This document shows positions 34,926-48,444 of a DNA stretch of 64,000 nt, one piece after another. Location: positions 4,860,501-4,924,500 of the forward strand of contig CM027377.1 of assembly GCA_015680905.1 (NCBI GenBank). Direction: 5' to 3'. Source of the DNA: Coptis chinensis. Taxonomy: Eukaryota; Streptophyta; Magnoliopsida; Ranunculales; Ranunculaceae. The notes under the pieces are model-generated. The model saw nothing but the letters and a program-made list of their open reading frames with translations. It did not search any database and was not told where the DNA came from. The translations under genes and the position numbers were made by a program. The stretch's first letter is position 1. Every line of letters starts with the position of its first letter.

Positions 34926-36570
34926 TTGCACCATTTGGGAGATGTATACAATTGAATTCCTCTTCATTAGTAACCATTCCCTTTCCAAGCAAGCTTTGAA
35001 CATCTCATTTTTGCTAATTCCGAACTTAGAAGTTGTTAAAGCTGCGGGGTGGCTCTTTCTCTTATCAAATGGGGTGCTGAGTTCGTCTCCTAGCTTGTGG
35101 CCAACATGGAATGACTGGAATGTTTCTGCAAACTCCTTGACAGAAACATAGTGATATGGTTCATCTTTACAGGCCTAGTACTGCTGCTGGTCCTTTCTTG
35201 ATGTTACCTGATATAAAAATAATTGAGTGCTGTCACATACTGAAACTTTTGGTTTTTACATATAATTCCTCTAAGGCTACTGCAAAATAAGGTACCATGT
35301 TGTTCTAGACAATTAAAATAAGTTGAAGATAATTGATTGAGTTTCAGAAGCATACTTCCTGCAAGAAGTCTGCAACTCCCTTCCGCTCAGGACATTTGAA
35401 TCCCAGTGATTCAAAGAACTCAAGAACATTCTCACGAGGACCCTGGTACACAATATGTCCATCAGAGAGTAGAACAATGTCATCAAAGAGGTCATAAGTT
35501 TCAGGTGCCGGCTGAAGAAGAGCAATCATAGCAGTTCCACCAAGAATGTGGACGGACTGCCTGAGTGCGTTCACAATCTGGAAAGTCGTTGAGCTGTCCA
35601 GGCCAGTGGATATCTCATCCATGAAAAATGCTTTTGCTGGTCCCACAAGCATCTCTCCTACATATAACAATCATAGTGTAGATTATTGACCCAAATCAGG
35701 AGTAGCTCATGCTTAATAGTGAAAGAATCTGAGCAGATTGATTTGTTCCACCTGTGGTAACACGTTTCTTCTGGCCACCAGAGATACCCCTTATCATTAC
35801 ATTTCCCACCATGGTATCGGCACATATATCTAGTCCCAAAATCTGAAGATGTAAGACGAAATTAATGAGGAAAAACTCAGAACACTTGGTGCTTCCAAAA
35901 CAACCATTTATCAGAACAGAGAAATGCATATAGAACCTGTCCCCTCACTTACCTTGAGAAAGTATTCAGTTATAACATTTTCTTTCTAACCTTCCAGTGA
36001 TGTTGCCTGCTCAAGTGGGGTGAGGATGGAAACAAGCATAATGAAAAATGATTCAGAACCATTGGATTCTTAAGAAAAAAGACGCAGCACAACAAACAAA
36101 CAGAAAAGTTCTTCTTGAAGACACCATAAGAAAGAGCTTAAATATAAAACGTCTCTCCCCCCAGCAAAATTTAAGAAACAATCAAACGAGCCTTTGAACA
36201 AACAAAAAGAAGAATCCTGATTTCACCTTCATAAACACATCAATATCTGGGTCTGGCTTAATATTAGCCACTTTCTCTCTTCGGGATAACTCTGACAGCA
36301 TATCTGTAAATAATTCCAATTCGAAACAGAGAACTCTTTTCATATAGAGAAAATATTTTTCTGTTACTCTGTTGCATCACTTGACACAATTATTTAGAAG
36401 TTGAAGTTACCATATCGTGCTCCAACCCCTTGGCATCTTGCGGAAAATGCTAAGGTTTCTCTCACTGTCATTTCTCCAATGTGGAGATCATCCTGACTTA
36501 CATAAGCAGAATTCCTCCGCGGAACAAATTCATCCATTCCATGTCCATTGTAGGTTATTCTTCCTGAAAC
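34926..36570 (-). pseudogene. PDR-type ABCG transporter relic
   Basis: Exons from right to left: 36411-36570 ([38 protein letters not shown]), 36227-36303 (LSELSRREKVANIKPDPDID), 35953-36006 (ATSLEG, stop, KENVITEYFLK), 35752-35842 ([26 protein letters not shown] signature), 35356-35657 ([19 protein letters not shown] Walker B/D-loop, [18 protein letters not shown]), 34926-35207 (TSRKDQQQY, stop in place of Trp, ACKDEPYHYVSVKEF). These are consecutive exons of the first nucleotide-binding domain of full-size ABCG/PDR transporters. The Walker A exon, N-terminus and both membrane domains are missing. Splice sites are still mostly good. Dead because of at least two stops and the missing parts. 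Confidence 0.92.
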
Positions 36571-37830
36571 CTGCAACCACGAGAATGGAAACCAAACTTT
36601 GATTCATTTAATGTATCGTGAATTAGCTGCTCACAAAACCTTCCAGAAATCTGCTTACATGTGAACCTGACTACGTGCAACCACTCTACATGTGAACCTG
36701 ACTACATGTGAATCTGCATTGACATTCCCAGCTATGTCCAAAATCTTATTAAAGATTGAAGTGCAAGCATCATATGATTTGATGCAATCATCTCCACCAT
36801 TTTTCGCTGCAACAACACTTCAAGATTAATCTACAAGTCTAACATAATCATAGTGAAAAGTATAGAAGAAAGCTTTCTATATTCATTCGCAGAGAGATCA
36901 GTTTGGATGCTCCCTTCTAAAATCTTTTCATCTCAGATGAACTCAAAAAAATAATAATGAAGTGGTGTCAACGACCAAATCCCGTCGTCATAAATGATGT
37001 ATCTTGAAATGGACAAACATCTAGGACTTCAAAACACTAAAACTACAATGATGTCTCTGTAGTCTGAGAATTGTTATTACTGGGAGTAGTATTAAGAAAG
37101 TGGGGAAGACTTACCACATAGTTCTACTGTTTGCTCGCATTATGGAACCATTCCATTAATACTTCAGACTCTTGGATAATTTTCATTTGTAAGGCATAGA
37201 CCGTGGAAGCCTTGTACTGAACTACTAAATCAATAAGTCCATTGCCAATGGCGAATCCCTGTTTGGCCACATAATTTGGTTATGTAGGTCCACGATTGGG
37301 AGTGACAACAACAAATTCATAATTAATCAATAAGAGAAGTACCTTCAGATTTATATGAATCCCTTATTTCTCTTTGTAATCATTTTATTTTGAAGTCATC
37401 GGGCTATTTTGGAAATTATTTGCAAATACAAAAAATCGACACCATTATCACCATTAAGAAAAGAGAAGCAGTTCATTGAAAATTAGGACCAAACCTTTAA
37501 AACAACAACACTCAAAAACATTGGAATGATATATGAGAAAAAACAAAGGTATGTTAAGAGATGAATTTACATGAACTGTGGGCAATAAGATTAAAATTCT
37601 CAGTAGACAATCTTCATGGTAGACTATAAAAGTGATGGTCAGAATTCACTCACCCAATTCGCATCCATCTGTTAAAGAAAAAACTGATTTTATCGATTTC
37701 AAGGAGAGTGGCTTTTTCAGGGGATTTGCAAGCAAAGAATTGGGAAAAAGTTTCAAATCTAGGAGCGAGCTCTCTTTTACTGTTTGCAAAAGAGGTGGGA
37801 GACGTAGAGTCGAGATTTCGTGAATTTATT
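36571..37830. other. Non-coding between PDR and PEPC relics
   Basis: A repeated word (TACATGTGAACCTGACTACG and ACATGTGAACCTGACTACAT) near 36657-36710 and AT-rich DNA. The Walker A exon of PDR was searched for here by eye and not found. A minus-strand open frame at 37650-37820 is probably not coding. Confidence 0.35.
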
Positions 37831-38410
37831 AGTGTAAGAGCATCTTCTAGTGTCATATTTGATATCTCCGACTTTAACTGCTTTTCAAGCACCTCTGCCA
37901 TGTCTTCAATCCCTGCCGTCCTCATATTGAGAGCACTCTTAACAGAACGTGCCCAATTCATCAGTTCAGTAAACATCAAACTAATGAAGAAATAGGAGGA
38001 AAAGACGAATGCCCACATCTCAAAACAAAACACTATACACATAGGGTGACATTGCAGATTTAATTTAGTAGTACTCAAGTTCTTAGATCAACAAAGATCA
38101 AATGCAAGGAAAAGTGCAACACCAACGTTTCAAACAGCAAATTAGACAATATATATAGACAATTCAAATAAAATAAGAAAAACTCAAAGTGCAAAATAAA
38201 CAGAAGGTTGAAAAAATAGTGGAAAGCATATCATAACACATGTATGGCAAGATGCAAAAGAATGTAGCATTTCCCCATGTTTACAATGAACTATATGTAA
38301 TGAAAAGAAGGAAGATAAAGTATATGCATACCTGAGCAAGGATCCTAATCTTTTCAATTTTTTCCATGACTTGAGGACCAACTTCTCTTTGAAGAACGTC
38401 AAATGTTCTA
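37831..38410 (-). pseudogene. Bacterial-type PEP carboxylase (PPC4-like) fragment
   Basis: Two exons: 38332-38410 reads TFDVLQREVGPQVMEKIEKI then RILAQ before a GTATGC donor, and 37831-37937 reads SALNMRTAGIEDMAEVLEKQ then LKSEISNMTLEDALTL after a GTTAAG acceptor. This matches the N-terminal part of plant bacterial-type PEPC, where VLQREVG..ME..ERIRILAQ SAC..R.AG.ED precedes SEISKMSLEDALTLAR. After ALTL the homology stops abruptly, so the rest of this roughly 1000-residue enzyme is gone. Family role: regulatory subunit of class-2 PEPC complexes. Confidence 0.75.
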
Positions 38411-39573
38411 TTTGTTTGTTGAGGTTAAGTGATTAGAGGTTTTTTTTAATTTAAGAGACAGAGAAGAGAAGCTATTGATAAGTATTTCAAGAGAGACAAG
38501 AGATAATAAGATTTTTTTTTTACCTACTGTTTGCAAAAAAAAGGTGGGATATGTAGAGATTGAGAGGGAGACGAAAAGGGAAAAAATTAGTATATTTATG
38601 GTAATTTAAGTCTTAATTTATGACTAATAAATATAGGCGTACAATTCATATAGTCATATAGTGCGTGCATTTGGTTTTTAACCTGAATTTACACGAAACT
38701 CCTCTGTGAGTGTGTTATAACTTAAGGGTATAAATGGAAATAAAAATCGAAATGACGGAATAGTCCTTTTTAAAGGCATTGAATATTTTATTTTAATAAA
38801 TATCTAATCAAGGGTATTTAGTGGTAGATAAAAGGTTGGTCTAATTTAAAAGGTCAGGTTAATTATGGTGTACTTTACTAATAGAGATATTATATTCCCC
38901 AAGGAAAGAAACATACTACTATGAAGAAAGATCAAAAGATAAGCTAGAAGGCATCATTTGGACCCAAATCAATTGCGGCAGTAGGCAATTGAACAAGCGA
39001 GGAGCACAACAAAAAGTAGCCCACATGCAATAACTGACAAAAGTAGACTGCATACAGCTACCACCCAAGAGCAGAATAAGGTATGGTGGGAGGGACGCCT
39101 ACAGCACAAACAGATAATTATATGCTGCAGTCCACAAAGAGAAAACCAGTTTCAATCTCCAGGATCAGATGAACTTCATAAAACCAAGGTACAATGCGCC
39201 AATGCGGACAAGGAAAAACTTCTTGATAGAATTTCGTCAAGACAATTTTCTATGGTATATATATAGCATTAAAGGCTCTGCGCTTAAACTATAACAACCA
39301 CCGCAAAATTGGTCTATGTGAGCATTTGTCCCACCGTCAGCCCACCCAATGCAGGTGAAACAACTCAAACAAGTGAAGTTGTGTTATTTTTTGTTTACTG
39401 TAAGGTCGTTAGATTCTTCACTGTAAACCTTGGCCACCATTTGTATCCCGAGAAATCATCCTCAAAAAGTATTGTCTCTGTTTTGAAAAAATAAATAAAG
39501 TTTTATAGACATCGATCATATAGTTCTTAAAACATTTTGTAATCGTGAAACACAATAAGATAAGGCATCAACC
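38411..39573. other. Non-coding
   Basis: Possible old 5' flank of the PEPC copy, then AT-rich DNA with no gene signal. Confidence 0.35.
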
Positions 39574-39608
39574 AAATGTCATAATCCAGCGTTCCCAAAG
39601 ACATTTAC
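39574..39608. repeat. Dispersed 35-bp motif, copy 4
   Basis: AAATGTCATAATCCAGCGTT then CCCAAAGACATTTACA, the same word as at 28822, 28950 and 29219. Confidence 0.75.
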
Positions 39609-39779
39609 ATTCTTCTACTATGTTCTAATCAAGTGACAGAACCTAGGTTCAGTTAAAAACACAAAAATTAAGCTTTATTCTTTCCTTTTCATCGTTAATT
39701 CCAAATTCGGTGTTGATCCTTTTCAACATTATTAACTGGAAAAAATAAAGACAAGTATATATTTAAAAAATAGTGTTGT

Positions 39780-40195
39780 GATGGAAAAACACTTATAGAA
39801 AGGAAAGGAAAATAAGAAAGTGGTCCACCTTTTTCCATAGTTTTAAAAACGTTTATTTACCCAAGAAAGAAAAATGAGCTTTTCCATATATAAACAAATG
39901 GAAAAGGTTTTGTGTCTTTAAAATTTTGCTTAACCCCGAAAAATTTGTGGAAAGGAAAGGAAAAAAATAGATAAATAGGGACTTACTATTAATACACTCC
40001 AAACAACAATACAATTATTCCTTTCCATTGCTTTTTGCAAACAAACATGATTATTCCTTTCCAGGTTTTTTCAAAAAATTCCCCAGGTTTATCAAACACA
40101 TACCATTTAAAATTATTTCATTTCTATTCCATTCCATAGTGGACCACCCATTTTATTTCCTTTCCTTTCCATGAGTTAAAATTTAACAAACACAC
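39780..40195. mobile_element. MITE-like foldback element
   Basis: The left arm AAAGGAAAGGAAAATAAGAA with GTGGTCCACC and the right arm GTGGACCACCCATTTTATTT with CCTTTCCTTTCCAT are inverted copies of about 35-40 bp. The right end reads AACAAACACACCC, the reverse of the GGGTGTGTTTG start common in plant MITEs. No clear target duplication. Confidence 0.55.
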
Positions 40196-40199
40196 CCAT

Positions 40200-41370
40200 A
40201 ATCTTTTACCCAAGCAGCAATAGAATACTCGGGCTTGGGCTTTTCGTTTATCTTAAGTATTCATTGACCCGGACTTTTGTTACACTGAAAGCCCAATATT
40301 TTAAACCCGATCCAAATGCCCATCATACCCAATTCCAAAATAATCAGCCATGAACACATTCCTCTATTCTATTCTCACCACAAAAACCCTACAACTTTTT
40401 TCTTCTTCTCAATTAATGGAAGAAGAAAAAGTAACAATAGTTTATGATCGGAAAAAGTACGATGTTCATTGTTAACCGTGACGGGACGTGACAGGATTGA
40501 TTAATATTGTTAAATTAGTTTCACATTGATTTTTGCATATTCGAGTATTCTTAAATATATACCTTGATTTATGGTTCATAAATACTACCGTGAGAATATA
40601 ACTTGTTGTGGGTGATATATTAGAAATGGGTTTGTATTATCTTAAAAAAAAAAAAAAAAAATTAAAATTCGTGTTGTACGGTAGCAAGCCTTATTTTAAT
40701 TGTCGTTGTATATGGAGATTAATTTTTGAATATTTTCACTGTTTAAAATAATTAGTAATAATAATAATAGCAATGAGCGTCGGGTATTTATTCTTAATTG
40801 TGTTGTTTCAGTTTATATGATTTTGATAGATGAATATGATTTTTTATTAATTTTTTTTTATACGTGTTATATTTGATCCAGTTGCAAGCATGAATTAGGA
40901 TTTAAGGGTTGTTTTAAATTTAATATTTCTGATAGCATGACTAAAGTAAATATAAAATTTTATTGTAGTGTCAATGACATGAGTGATTTTTGTTTTAAGT
41001 GTATTAGGGCACTAATTTTTTCTTTGGTGCATGATAATGAAAACTCCATAATGTTTTATGCAGAGATGAACTTACCCCATATTATTGATTAGTTAAGTAG
41101 AATATTATTTTTCGTAGAGTTTGCTACATGTCAAGAAACTACATGCTAAAAAGAAATGATATATTTATCTTATATTTAAGTGACAGTAATAATTTGTTTT
41201 AATATAGACAGTTAAACTGTAATAGGTTTTGTAATGGCATGAGGATATACATTCTGAAATTATTTAAAAATAATTAATATCAATGTTATCTTGTTTAAGT
41301 TTAATCTTTATACATTTTTGTGTAGGTTCTAAGTTAATAACCAACGTTATTTGTTCGTATAGCTTTACTT
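40200..41370. other. Non-coding, AT-rich
   Basis: No gene seen. A (A)17 tract lies near 40645-40660. Confidence 0.4.
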
Positions 41371-42542
41371 CCGAATCTCGGGACGAGATTCTTTTGAGAT
41401 GTGTATAGCTGTAACGCCCGTATTTAAAATACGTAATTATTAATTAATTAATTAATTTATTTATTTATATAAAATTTGTTGGATTGGATTTGGGATATAT
41501 GGGCCTGGTTTCTGGGCCAGAGTCTGTGTTGGGCTTGGGTTTCAAACCCAAGTATATAATCACATTGTTCTAGAGAATAGGGTTTTTAGTAAATAAAATA
41601 ATAAAAATGGAGGCAAAGATAAAAGCTGGATTGCTGGAGGGTGGAGCGTGACAATTCGGACGATGAGGGATTCGTTGAGTTTTAATACAGGTGAGTAGTT
41701 AGTTTTTCTACTTCACCGGTATACAGAAACAGTTTTATCGTTCATTCTTCTTCGTCATGTCTCGTTGCTATTAAACTAGTTATATATGGGTATATTGTTT
41801 TGAGTTATTAGTGAAACTGTCGGAACTGTTGGAACTCGGAAGTCGTCAATGGCGGCGTCGCGAGTCCAACAGCAAGAAATCGTCCAGCATTTTTTTTATT
41901 TTGAACATTTATGATTATATTTACTGTGTTGTGGGGTTGGGTTATTAAGTGGGTTTAGAATCGATTGTTAGTGGGGGTCATTGAAGCCTCGCTCAAGCTT
42001 TGAACAGCGCCGAAGCCTCGGATTTGTCTTTGCTTAACTTTTTTTGTTTGCTTGGTGGGTTATGCGGCTATTGTTCTAGTTGGATTATGAGGATTGATTG
42101 AGGTTGGGATATCGATTTGGGCTTGTTGGTTTATTGGGCGGATGGAAGCTTTGAATAACTCGTGTTAATGGCTGGTTGGTCATTTTTTTGGGTTTAATTG
42201 GAGTGTGGGGATTTTACCTAGACTAGTTTATAGTTGATTGTAGTGTGTGGGGCTGTCAAAGCTCGGAGAGGAGCATCAATGGTGGCGCGAATTCGAGATT
42301 TAGTTTTGAGAAAAACATATATTGAATGAGGGGTGGTTTTTGCTTTTGTTAAAGTTATTGGGTTTTTGATTTGGGTCAAAACCGACTTGATGAAGAGGAG
42401 AGTTGGTGGCCGGCGCGATTTGGTGGCTGGTGGTGGAGGAGGTTGCTGTAGCTGGTGAGGAAGAAGAACTGTTGACCGGCTGGGCTTGGGCTTTGGGCCA
42501 AAGCCTTTAGTTTTATTAGATGGGTCGGTTTATTTGGTTTAG

Positions 42543-42765
42543 TTTGGGCCCAGTTTAGGTTAAGTTGTTTGGGCTAAAAACTAATTGGTTTTCTTTGGGC
42601 CGAACCAAGTTAAGTTTTGGGCCAGTTCACTTTGTTTTGTTTTGGGCCGAAATCTAGTAGTGTGTTGGGCCAGTTCCAGATTAAGTTGTGGACCAGTTTT
42701 GGTTTGGTTTGGGCCCAGTTTAGGTTAAGTTGTTTGGGCTAAAACTAATTGCTTTTCTTTGGACC
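42543..42765. repeat. Direct repeats in the gypsy LTR
   Basis: A block of about 53 bp beginning TTTGGGCCCAGTTTAGGTTA occurs twice, about 166 bp apart, among further GGGCC-rich copies. Confidence 0.75.
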
Positions 42766-43294
42766 AGTTTCAAGTTAGTTTTGGGGCCGGTCCATATAAC
42801 TTAATAGAGATCCAAATGGGTCTTTCAACATTTAGATTTTTGGCATGGGTTCTACGGTTTGGGGTTTGGGCTCAGCTAGTTGGGTCCGAACCATTACCTT
42901 AGTCATGAGCCCATGAACCATGCACCTATGCCCTTAGCCATGAACCATGGCTATGACCCTAAATCTGTTGAACATGGAAATGACAATTTGACTTTGACAA
43001 TGACGTGTTGACTTTGACCTTGACTGTTGACCGTTGACTGAGGAATGTTCACTTTTTCCAATTTTTCACATATTTAAGAATATGGACAAATGTAATAATA
43101 AAATATTGTCGAAGCTTGTATAAATTTGGTTGTCAGTATCTAGGAAAGATTTGACGTTGATATTGTGTATATTTTGACACGTGACGAGATAGAAACTTTA
43201 GGAGATATAATATTCCTAAAACGCTATAAAAATGTTATGCGATATCTTTGAAGCAATTGTGACATTATATGATATGTTGGGATATATATATATA

Positions 43295-46200
43295 CTAGGG
43301 TATGCCTGCGTCACGCGATTAATCGATAGAGTCGCCTAACGCTTAACTTTGTAGAAGCAAATGAACTTGAACACACTCCCTCCCTCGCTTTGATTCTATT
43401 ATAATCGGCTATTGTTCCATTTATGGTCAAGAATGATTATTAGGCTGAGAAACTCGACATCACACTAACTTGAATTGAACCACCGAGGGTAATTTGATAG
43501 AACCTCCCTATTATTTTATGACTTTCCAATGTTTTGGATCATGTTAAAAGGTCGCAAAGACAATTCTCATTCAATACATCCGGTAGTGATTTGCCGATGC
43601 TCTAGACTCATTCATCTAAATGGACTTAAACATAGAAGAACACCAATTAAACCAAATGAAATAAGAACAATATGAGAAACAGATACATAATCGGACTCCC
43701 ACAAGTGGTTTGAATGAGGACATCAAAACAAGCACCAAAAGAGCACCCACAAAAGTACGCCAAGTACAAAAAAAAGTAGCAAAAAGTACGATAACATTGT
43801 TGACAATCATAACTCTTCCGAAAACCCCATCCTCATTCGCCAATGTCAAGGTCATTATCATAAATCCCAAGCCTTAAGGAAACTTCATCAAGAAATATGT
43901 AATTATCTGTTTTAAATTCGTTAAATAGAGTGAGTAGGAAATACTATATATATATCGGGCGGAAGAAGAAATTGACAATTTAGAAGTGATAAAATGAACG
44001 ATTGTATTCACCTCTAGATTATTTTCTAGTTTTGGAACAAGCAAATATGTAACGCCCCAAAACTCAAACAATTACAAACCTATGACACGGGGTTTTTATA
44101 GTAAAATTTCGGGAAAGATCTCCTCTCAGATTTTTTGACATTTCATAAATATAAACCTGTCATAACCTGAAAATTGCAATCATATATTTCTCATTGGTTA
44201 ATCCAGTTACTTAACCGTCTCGACAGATGCCAGAGCAGTCAAATAACTGGCTTACAAAAATGAGACTACTTCAACATTATGACTTAGTACGCCAAAGTAT
44301 TTGAATGTTTCGACTAATGCCAGATCATCAAAGCACCTCGTACAAAGTCATTACCGAAAACACAAGTAAAATACATACATTAGAGTCCCATAACTATCAA
44401 AAGGTCTACACCCTTAACAAATGATATTTACAGTGTATACATATACCATATTTCCTAAAGTTTCCATTGGGGTAGTTCCATAAACGCGACTTTCTGTAAC
44501 AACACTAATAAATCAAAGAACAAACAATAGCCACCGAAATGCTACCTGCACTAAAATACCTATAAAAGCAGCAGAACCAAATCAAAACTCAAATCAATCA
44601 AAATTAATACTTTTCGACAAACCCAAAATCAAAAAATTAGAACCCTTAATAAATAAGCAAATAAATACATGTAACAACACCAGAAGAAGCTCAGACTAAA
44701 CCTTTACATAGAAGGAAACAAATAATTCATCTCTGGCTAAACGATTTTAAAATGAATTGAATATTTACATGGAAAATCAAAGAGATTGAGTTATAAGAGA
44801 AGAGATGTTACCTGTTTCACTTGACCTGAGAATCAGCAGAGATCACTAAGTTATAGTGATTGGCCAAGGTCCCATCACCACGTTCATGGATGAAAAAATT
44901 AAACAACACAATAAGTAGAGAAAGACCAAGGAAGGAAAAATGAAAAAATGAAAAGGAACATACTTGAGAATCAGAGATCACTAAGTTTGAAGATATGAGA
45001 ATTGAAATTTCTTCACCTAAATACCATATAAAACGACGCATTCATTTAGTAGGAATTGAAATAGATTTGTATAGAACTATAAATTCAGGTGTTGTAAGAT
45101 CAAAAAGAAGAAATTAGGGGAAAAAAACTAACCAAGGTTCGCAAAAGTTCTTCAACTAATAATAATCGACAAAAATGTAATTACACACCAATTTGCAAAA
45201 CCTACATAATTTGAATGAAGCAAATTAACCAAGTAAGAGCAAATACAAATGTATCAATTTGATGACTATAAATTCAATGAGTAACTACTCAACACGTGAC
45301 TATAAATGAAAAGAACTTACGGATTATAGTAAGACTTCTAGGTAAACAAAGTTTGGGGTGTGACTTTCCGAATTTGGAGGGAGGAGAATACTGATTATGT
45401 CTGATGAAGTGCACCTTGATAGTGCGACATATAATTGACCGTGGCTGAAAACTTCAGTGCGAAGGTCAATCCCCACATACTTCACTAATTGTCCTTGTGA
45501 CTTATTTATAGTCATTGCATAAGCAACACGCACATGAAACTGTCTTTTTGTCATATGAAAAGGAAAATCAGAAGACGACGGTGACAAAGATATTCTTGGA
45601 ATAAATGCATGATTACCCGCTTTTTCACCAGTCAAAATTCTTGTGAAAAGAACGCAAGGTCGATAGTGGACCACCATCAATCGGGTTCCATTGCATAATC
45701 CATCTTTGGGAGCAATATTTCGCAACAACATTATAGGACAACCGACTTTTAGGTTGAGACGAAACGGTGGTAGACCAGCTGGATCAAGTGAGTTTAGGTA
45801 CTCATTTGGGTATTGATTAATATTGGCTGAATTCGTTGCATCCTAGTCTGCCATCTTGTCTGTAGCTAGAAAGAGAATACTTTCCCCTGGGAACATATTT
45901 AAAGCTATTGCATTAATATCATTGACATCGTCATTGCGTGCAGATAGAATTGTGCGCTCAATTAAATATTCCGGTGTAACTGTGGTAGGTTGATTTAGCT
46001 GAGGATATGTAGTAGAAATGAGATCCTGAAGATTTGCACATCGATGAATTGTTGATGGTAGTTCAACTGTCTCGCTTGGGTCACTTCCTATCTAATTAAC
46101 CAGAAAATAGTAATGAATATTAGTACGAATAAAAATAGTACAAAGAATGATGCAAATGAATATCAATATTAAACAAAATAGTGCAAAGAAAAATACACAG

Positions 46201-46720
46201 TTTGGTACCTCCATTAAGAAATTTGCGAACGCAATATTTGCAGAGTTTCCATTTTCCAATCGCATGTTTTGGGCAAGAGTTAGAACATAAATGTGACTCC
46301 AGAGGAAGGAAGACCGTAAGGAAGCACGCACAATCTGTTCTTGAACCCCTTTGGGTATAACTGGAAGCCATTGACGGAAGTCACCACCAAGTACAACTGT
46401 TATTCCACCAAAAGGTTTATTATTGTCGTGAGTATCCCGAAGTGTGCGATCAACTGCCTCCGACCCAATTTAAATTCCCCATGCCATTACCTTTGTTTCA
46501 AAACCCAGCCCATCCGACCCAATTTAAATTCCAGCCCAACAGAAGCCCAACTCATATAGCAGTTTTTGTTGACTTTTGTTGCTTTTTGATCAACTACTCT
46601 TGTTGCTTCTTAATAACCTGTTCACTCCCCACCATCTTTTGGATTTGCCAAGTCATATTTTAGATCCAAAGATAAATAGATGGGTGTAGGGGGCCCACAC
46701 CGTTATGTTTTATTAGATAT
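43295..46720 (-). mobile_element. Helitron A
   Basis: On the minus strand the element ends GCAGGCATACCCTAG followed by host T (43295-43298 hold the CTAG), the expected CTRR-T terminus after a small GC-rich hairpin region. Its 5' start lies near 46715-46720 (TCTAATAAAACATAACGGTG, then TGGGCCCCC), closely similar to the 5' start of Helitron B. It carries the C-terminal part of a PIF1-type helicase at 45324-46455 but no Rep domain, so it is a deletion derivative. 43600-45200 shows no gene. An LTR-like start TGTAACGCCCC at 44049 may be a captured gypsy fragment. Confidence 0.75.
45324..46455 (-). pseudogene. Helitron helicase (PIF1-like) C-terminal fragment
   Basis: The minus strand reads [20 protein letters not shown] (46340-46420), [89 protein letters not shown] and [13 protein letters not shown], ending 45324. 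These are helicase motifs III to VI of the PIF1-type helicase of plant Helitrons. The last 135 codons are an open frame; upstream there is at least one internal stop and one break. The N-terminal helicase motifs and Rep are missing; homology begins abruptly at 46455. Confidence 0.9.
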
Positions 46721-48444
46721 AGTATATGCCCGCCGTTACAACACCGATATAAGCTCGACACGCTACATACTACATAATAGTACAATCTCTTAACTTCGCG
46801 TGCACTAACTCTCTTAAAGCCAAAAATTGAAAAATAACCACCCCCACCAATTTTGATTGTTTTATTGGTTATTGGTTCCTGTCCCAAACTTTAGAATATA
46901 AAATGTTGCATAAAATTACCAACTTGATCTTCTCAATACCATGTATCATGTGAATATAAATTGGAGAAGAAAAACAAACTCGAATTGAACTGAAGTATTC
47001 AAAGTATTTTAAAATTTCAGCTGCAGTTTACCAACTAAAGAAATGGCTAAATATGTTATGATCCAATACCAGCTGGTCTAATTATACATCATATATATAC
47101 ATAATGGAAATTTCAAAATGAAAACAAAACTTATCCATGTGTTAGTTACCAATTTCTACTGATAATTACATATCTGAAAAAAATATTAAAAATGTGAACA
47201 ATTGAGGCCATCGCCACGGTCAACACTGCTGGAGGGAATGGATGATTGTGCTGCCTTCGAAGGCTTTTATCAGCATTGTTCGGTCTTATGCAGATTATTA
47301 AACCTATATGCAACCAAGGTGTCAGATTTTTATCAAGTAATTCAATCCAGTTCTAGGATGCAGATATTTTACTTGTTCACGAACATGACACAACGCCGCC
47401 ATGGGTCACCAACTCCAGTTAGCCATCTTTGCCTCAGACTTCCTCCATTGACATCCGCCAATAACCTGAAATCCATTACTTTGGATTATTTAGATAACAA
47501 TAATAACATACACAAATGAATTATTACTTGCCACCGGTGCTTTATACGAAGCTCTAACGTGGATTTGAGCCCCCCTCATGGTGTGCATTCTATTGATACT
47601 ATTACTAGCAGATTATTATGTGTGATAGCTATTTAGCTAATTGCTAGGTAGGAAGTGAATGGAAAACAATCAACATGTGGTCCTACACATGTGGTCCTAA
47701 ACTCAGTAAATTGAGTACAACCAGGAATAAGGAAATAAAATGCTAATACAAAATATTCCAAAAGCAATCATTCATCATCATATGGAGGTTTCATACTGCA
47801 TACAAAAATAGAATTAAACTTAAAGAAACAATACATCAATAATAACAGTGTAAATCAGAGTTTTCAAACTAATACAATGTATATGTGTAACTTATTAAAA
47901 AGAGTTCTAGTGGAGACTCGAGCCTTCCTTATGACAGCTTGATTTGCACCCTTTGCACCATTTCAACCTTGTGAGCCATGATCAAGGCTTTCTACCTATT
48001 AGCAGTGAGTTTGAGTGATCATGGTATCGAGCCAAAATGACCTCAAGGATGACTTTTCCACAAATATCAAGAAACAGTCAATAATGAGAACCCAATCAAA
48101 GTAATGCATCCGTCTGTTTATAAAAATAACAACAAAAGACATTATTATTTTATTAGATCAGTACTCAACAAAAGACAACAATTTCTTTTATTCCTTAACG
48201 AATGGACCAAATAATTCATAGACGTAGACCATGTACTTGGAAGAAGAATATCATCAAACCCTAGTGAAAGTCATTACATTCAATTAAATGCACAGAAAAA
48301 TAAACTCGAAAGTTGAAACATCAATATCTGGCGAATCTAAAATTGAATATTTAGAATTTGTTAAAATCTTTAGTAACCAACCCAACTTGATTTTTTATCA
48401 TTATCACCAAACGAAAAAAAATATCAAACTTGTATCCACAGTGT

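Noticed and set aside
37650-37830. Extension of the PEPC open frame
   Set aside because: PEPC homology stops at ALTL; the rest does not resemble PEPC and probably reads through non-coding DNA.
47202-47519. 105-codon open frame in Helitron B
   Set aside because: Low-complexity end, no domain, no splice context; likely chance.
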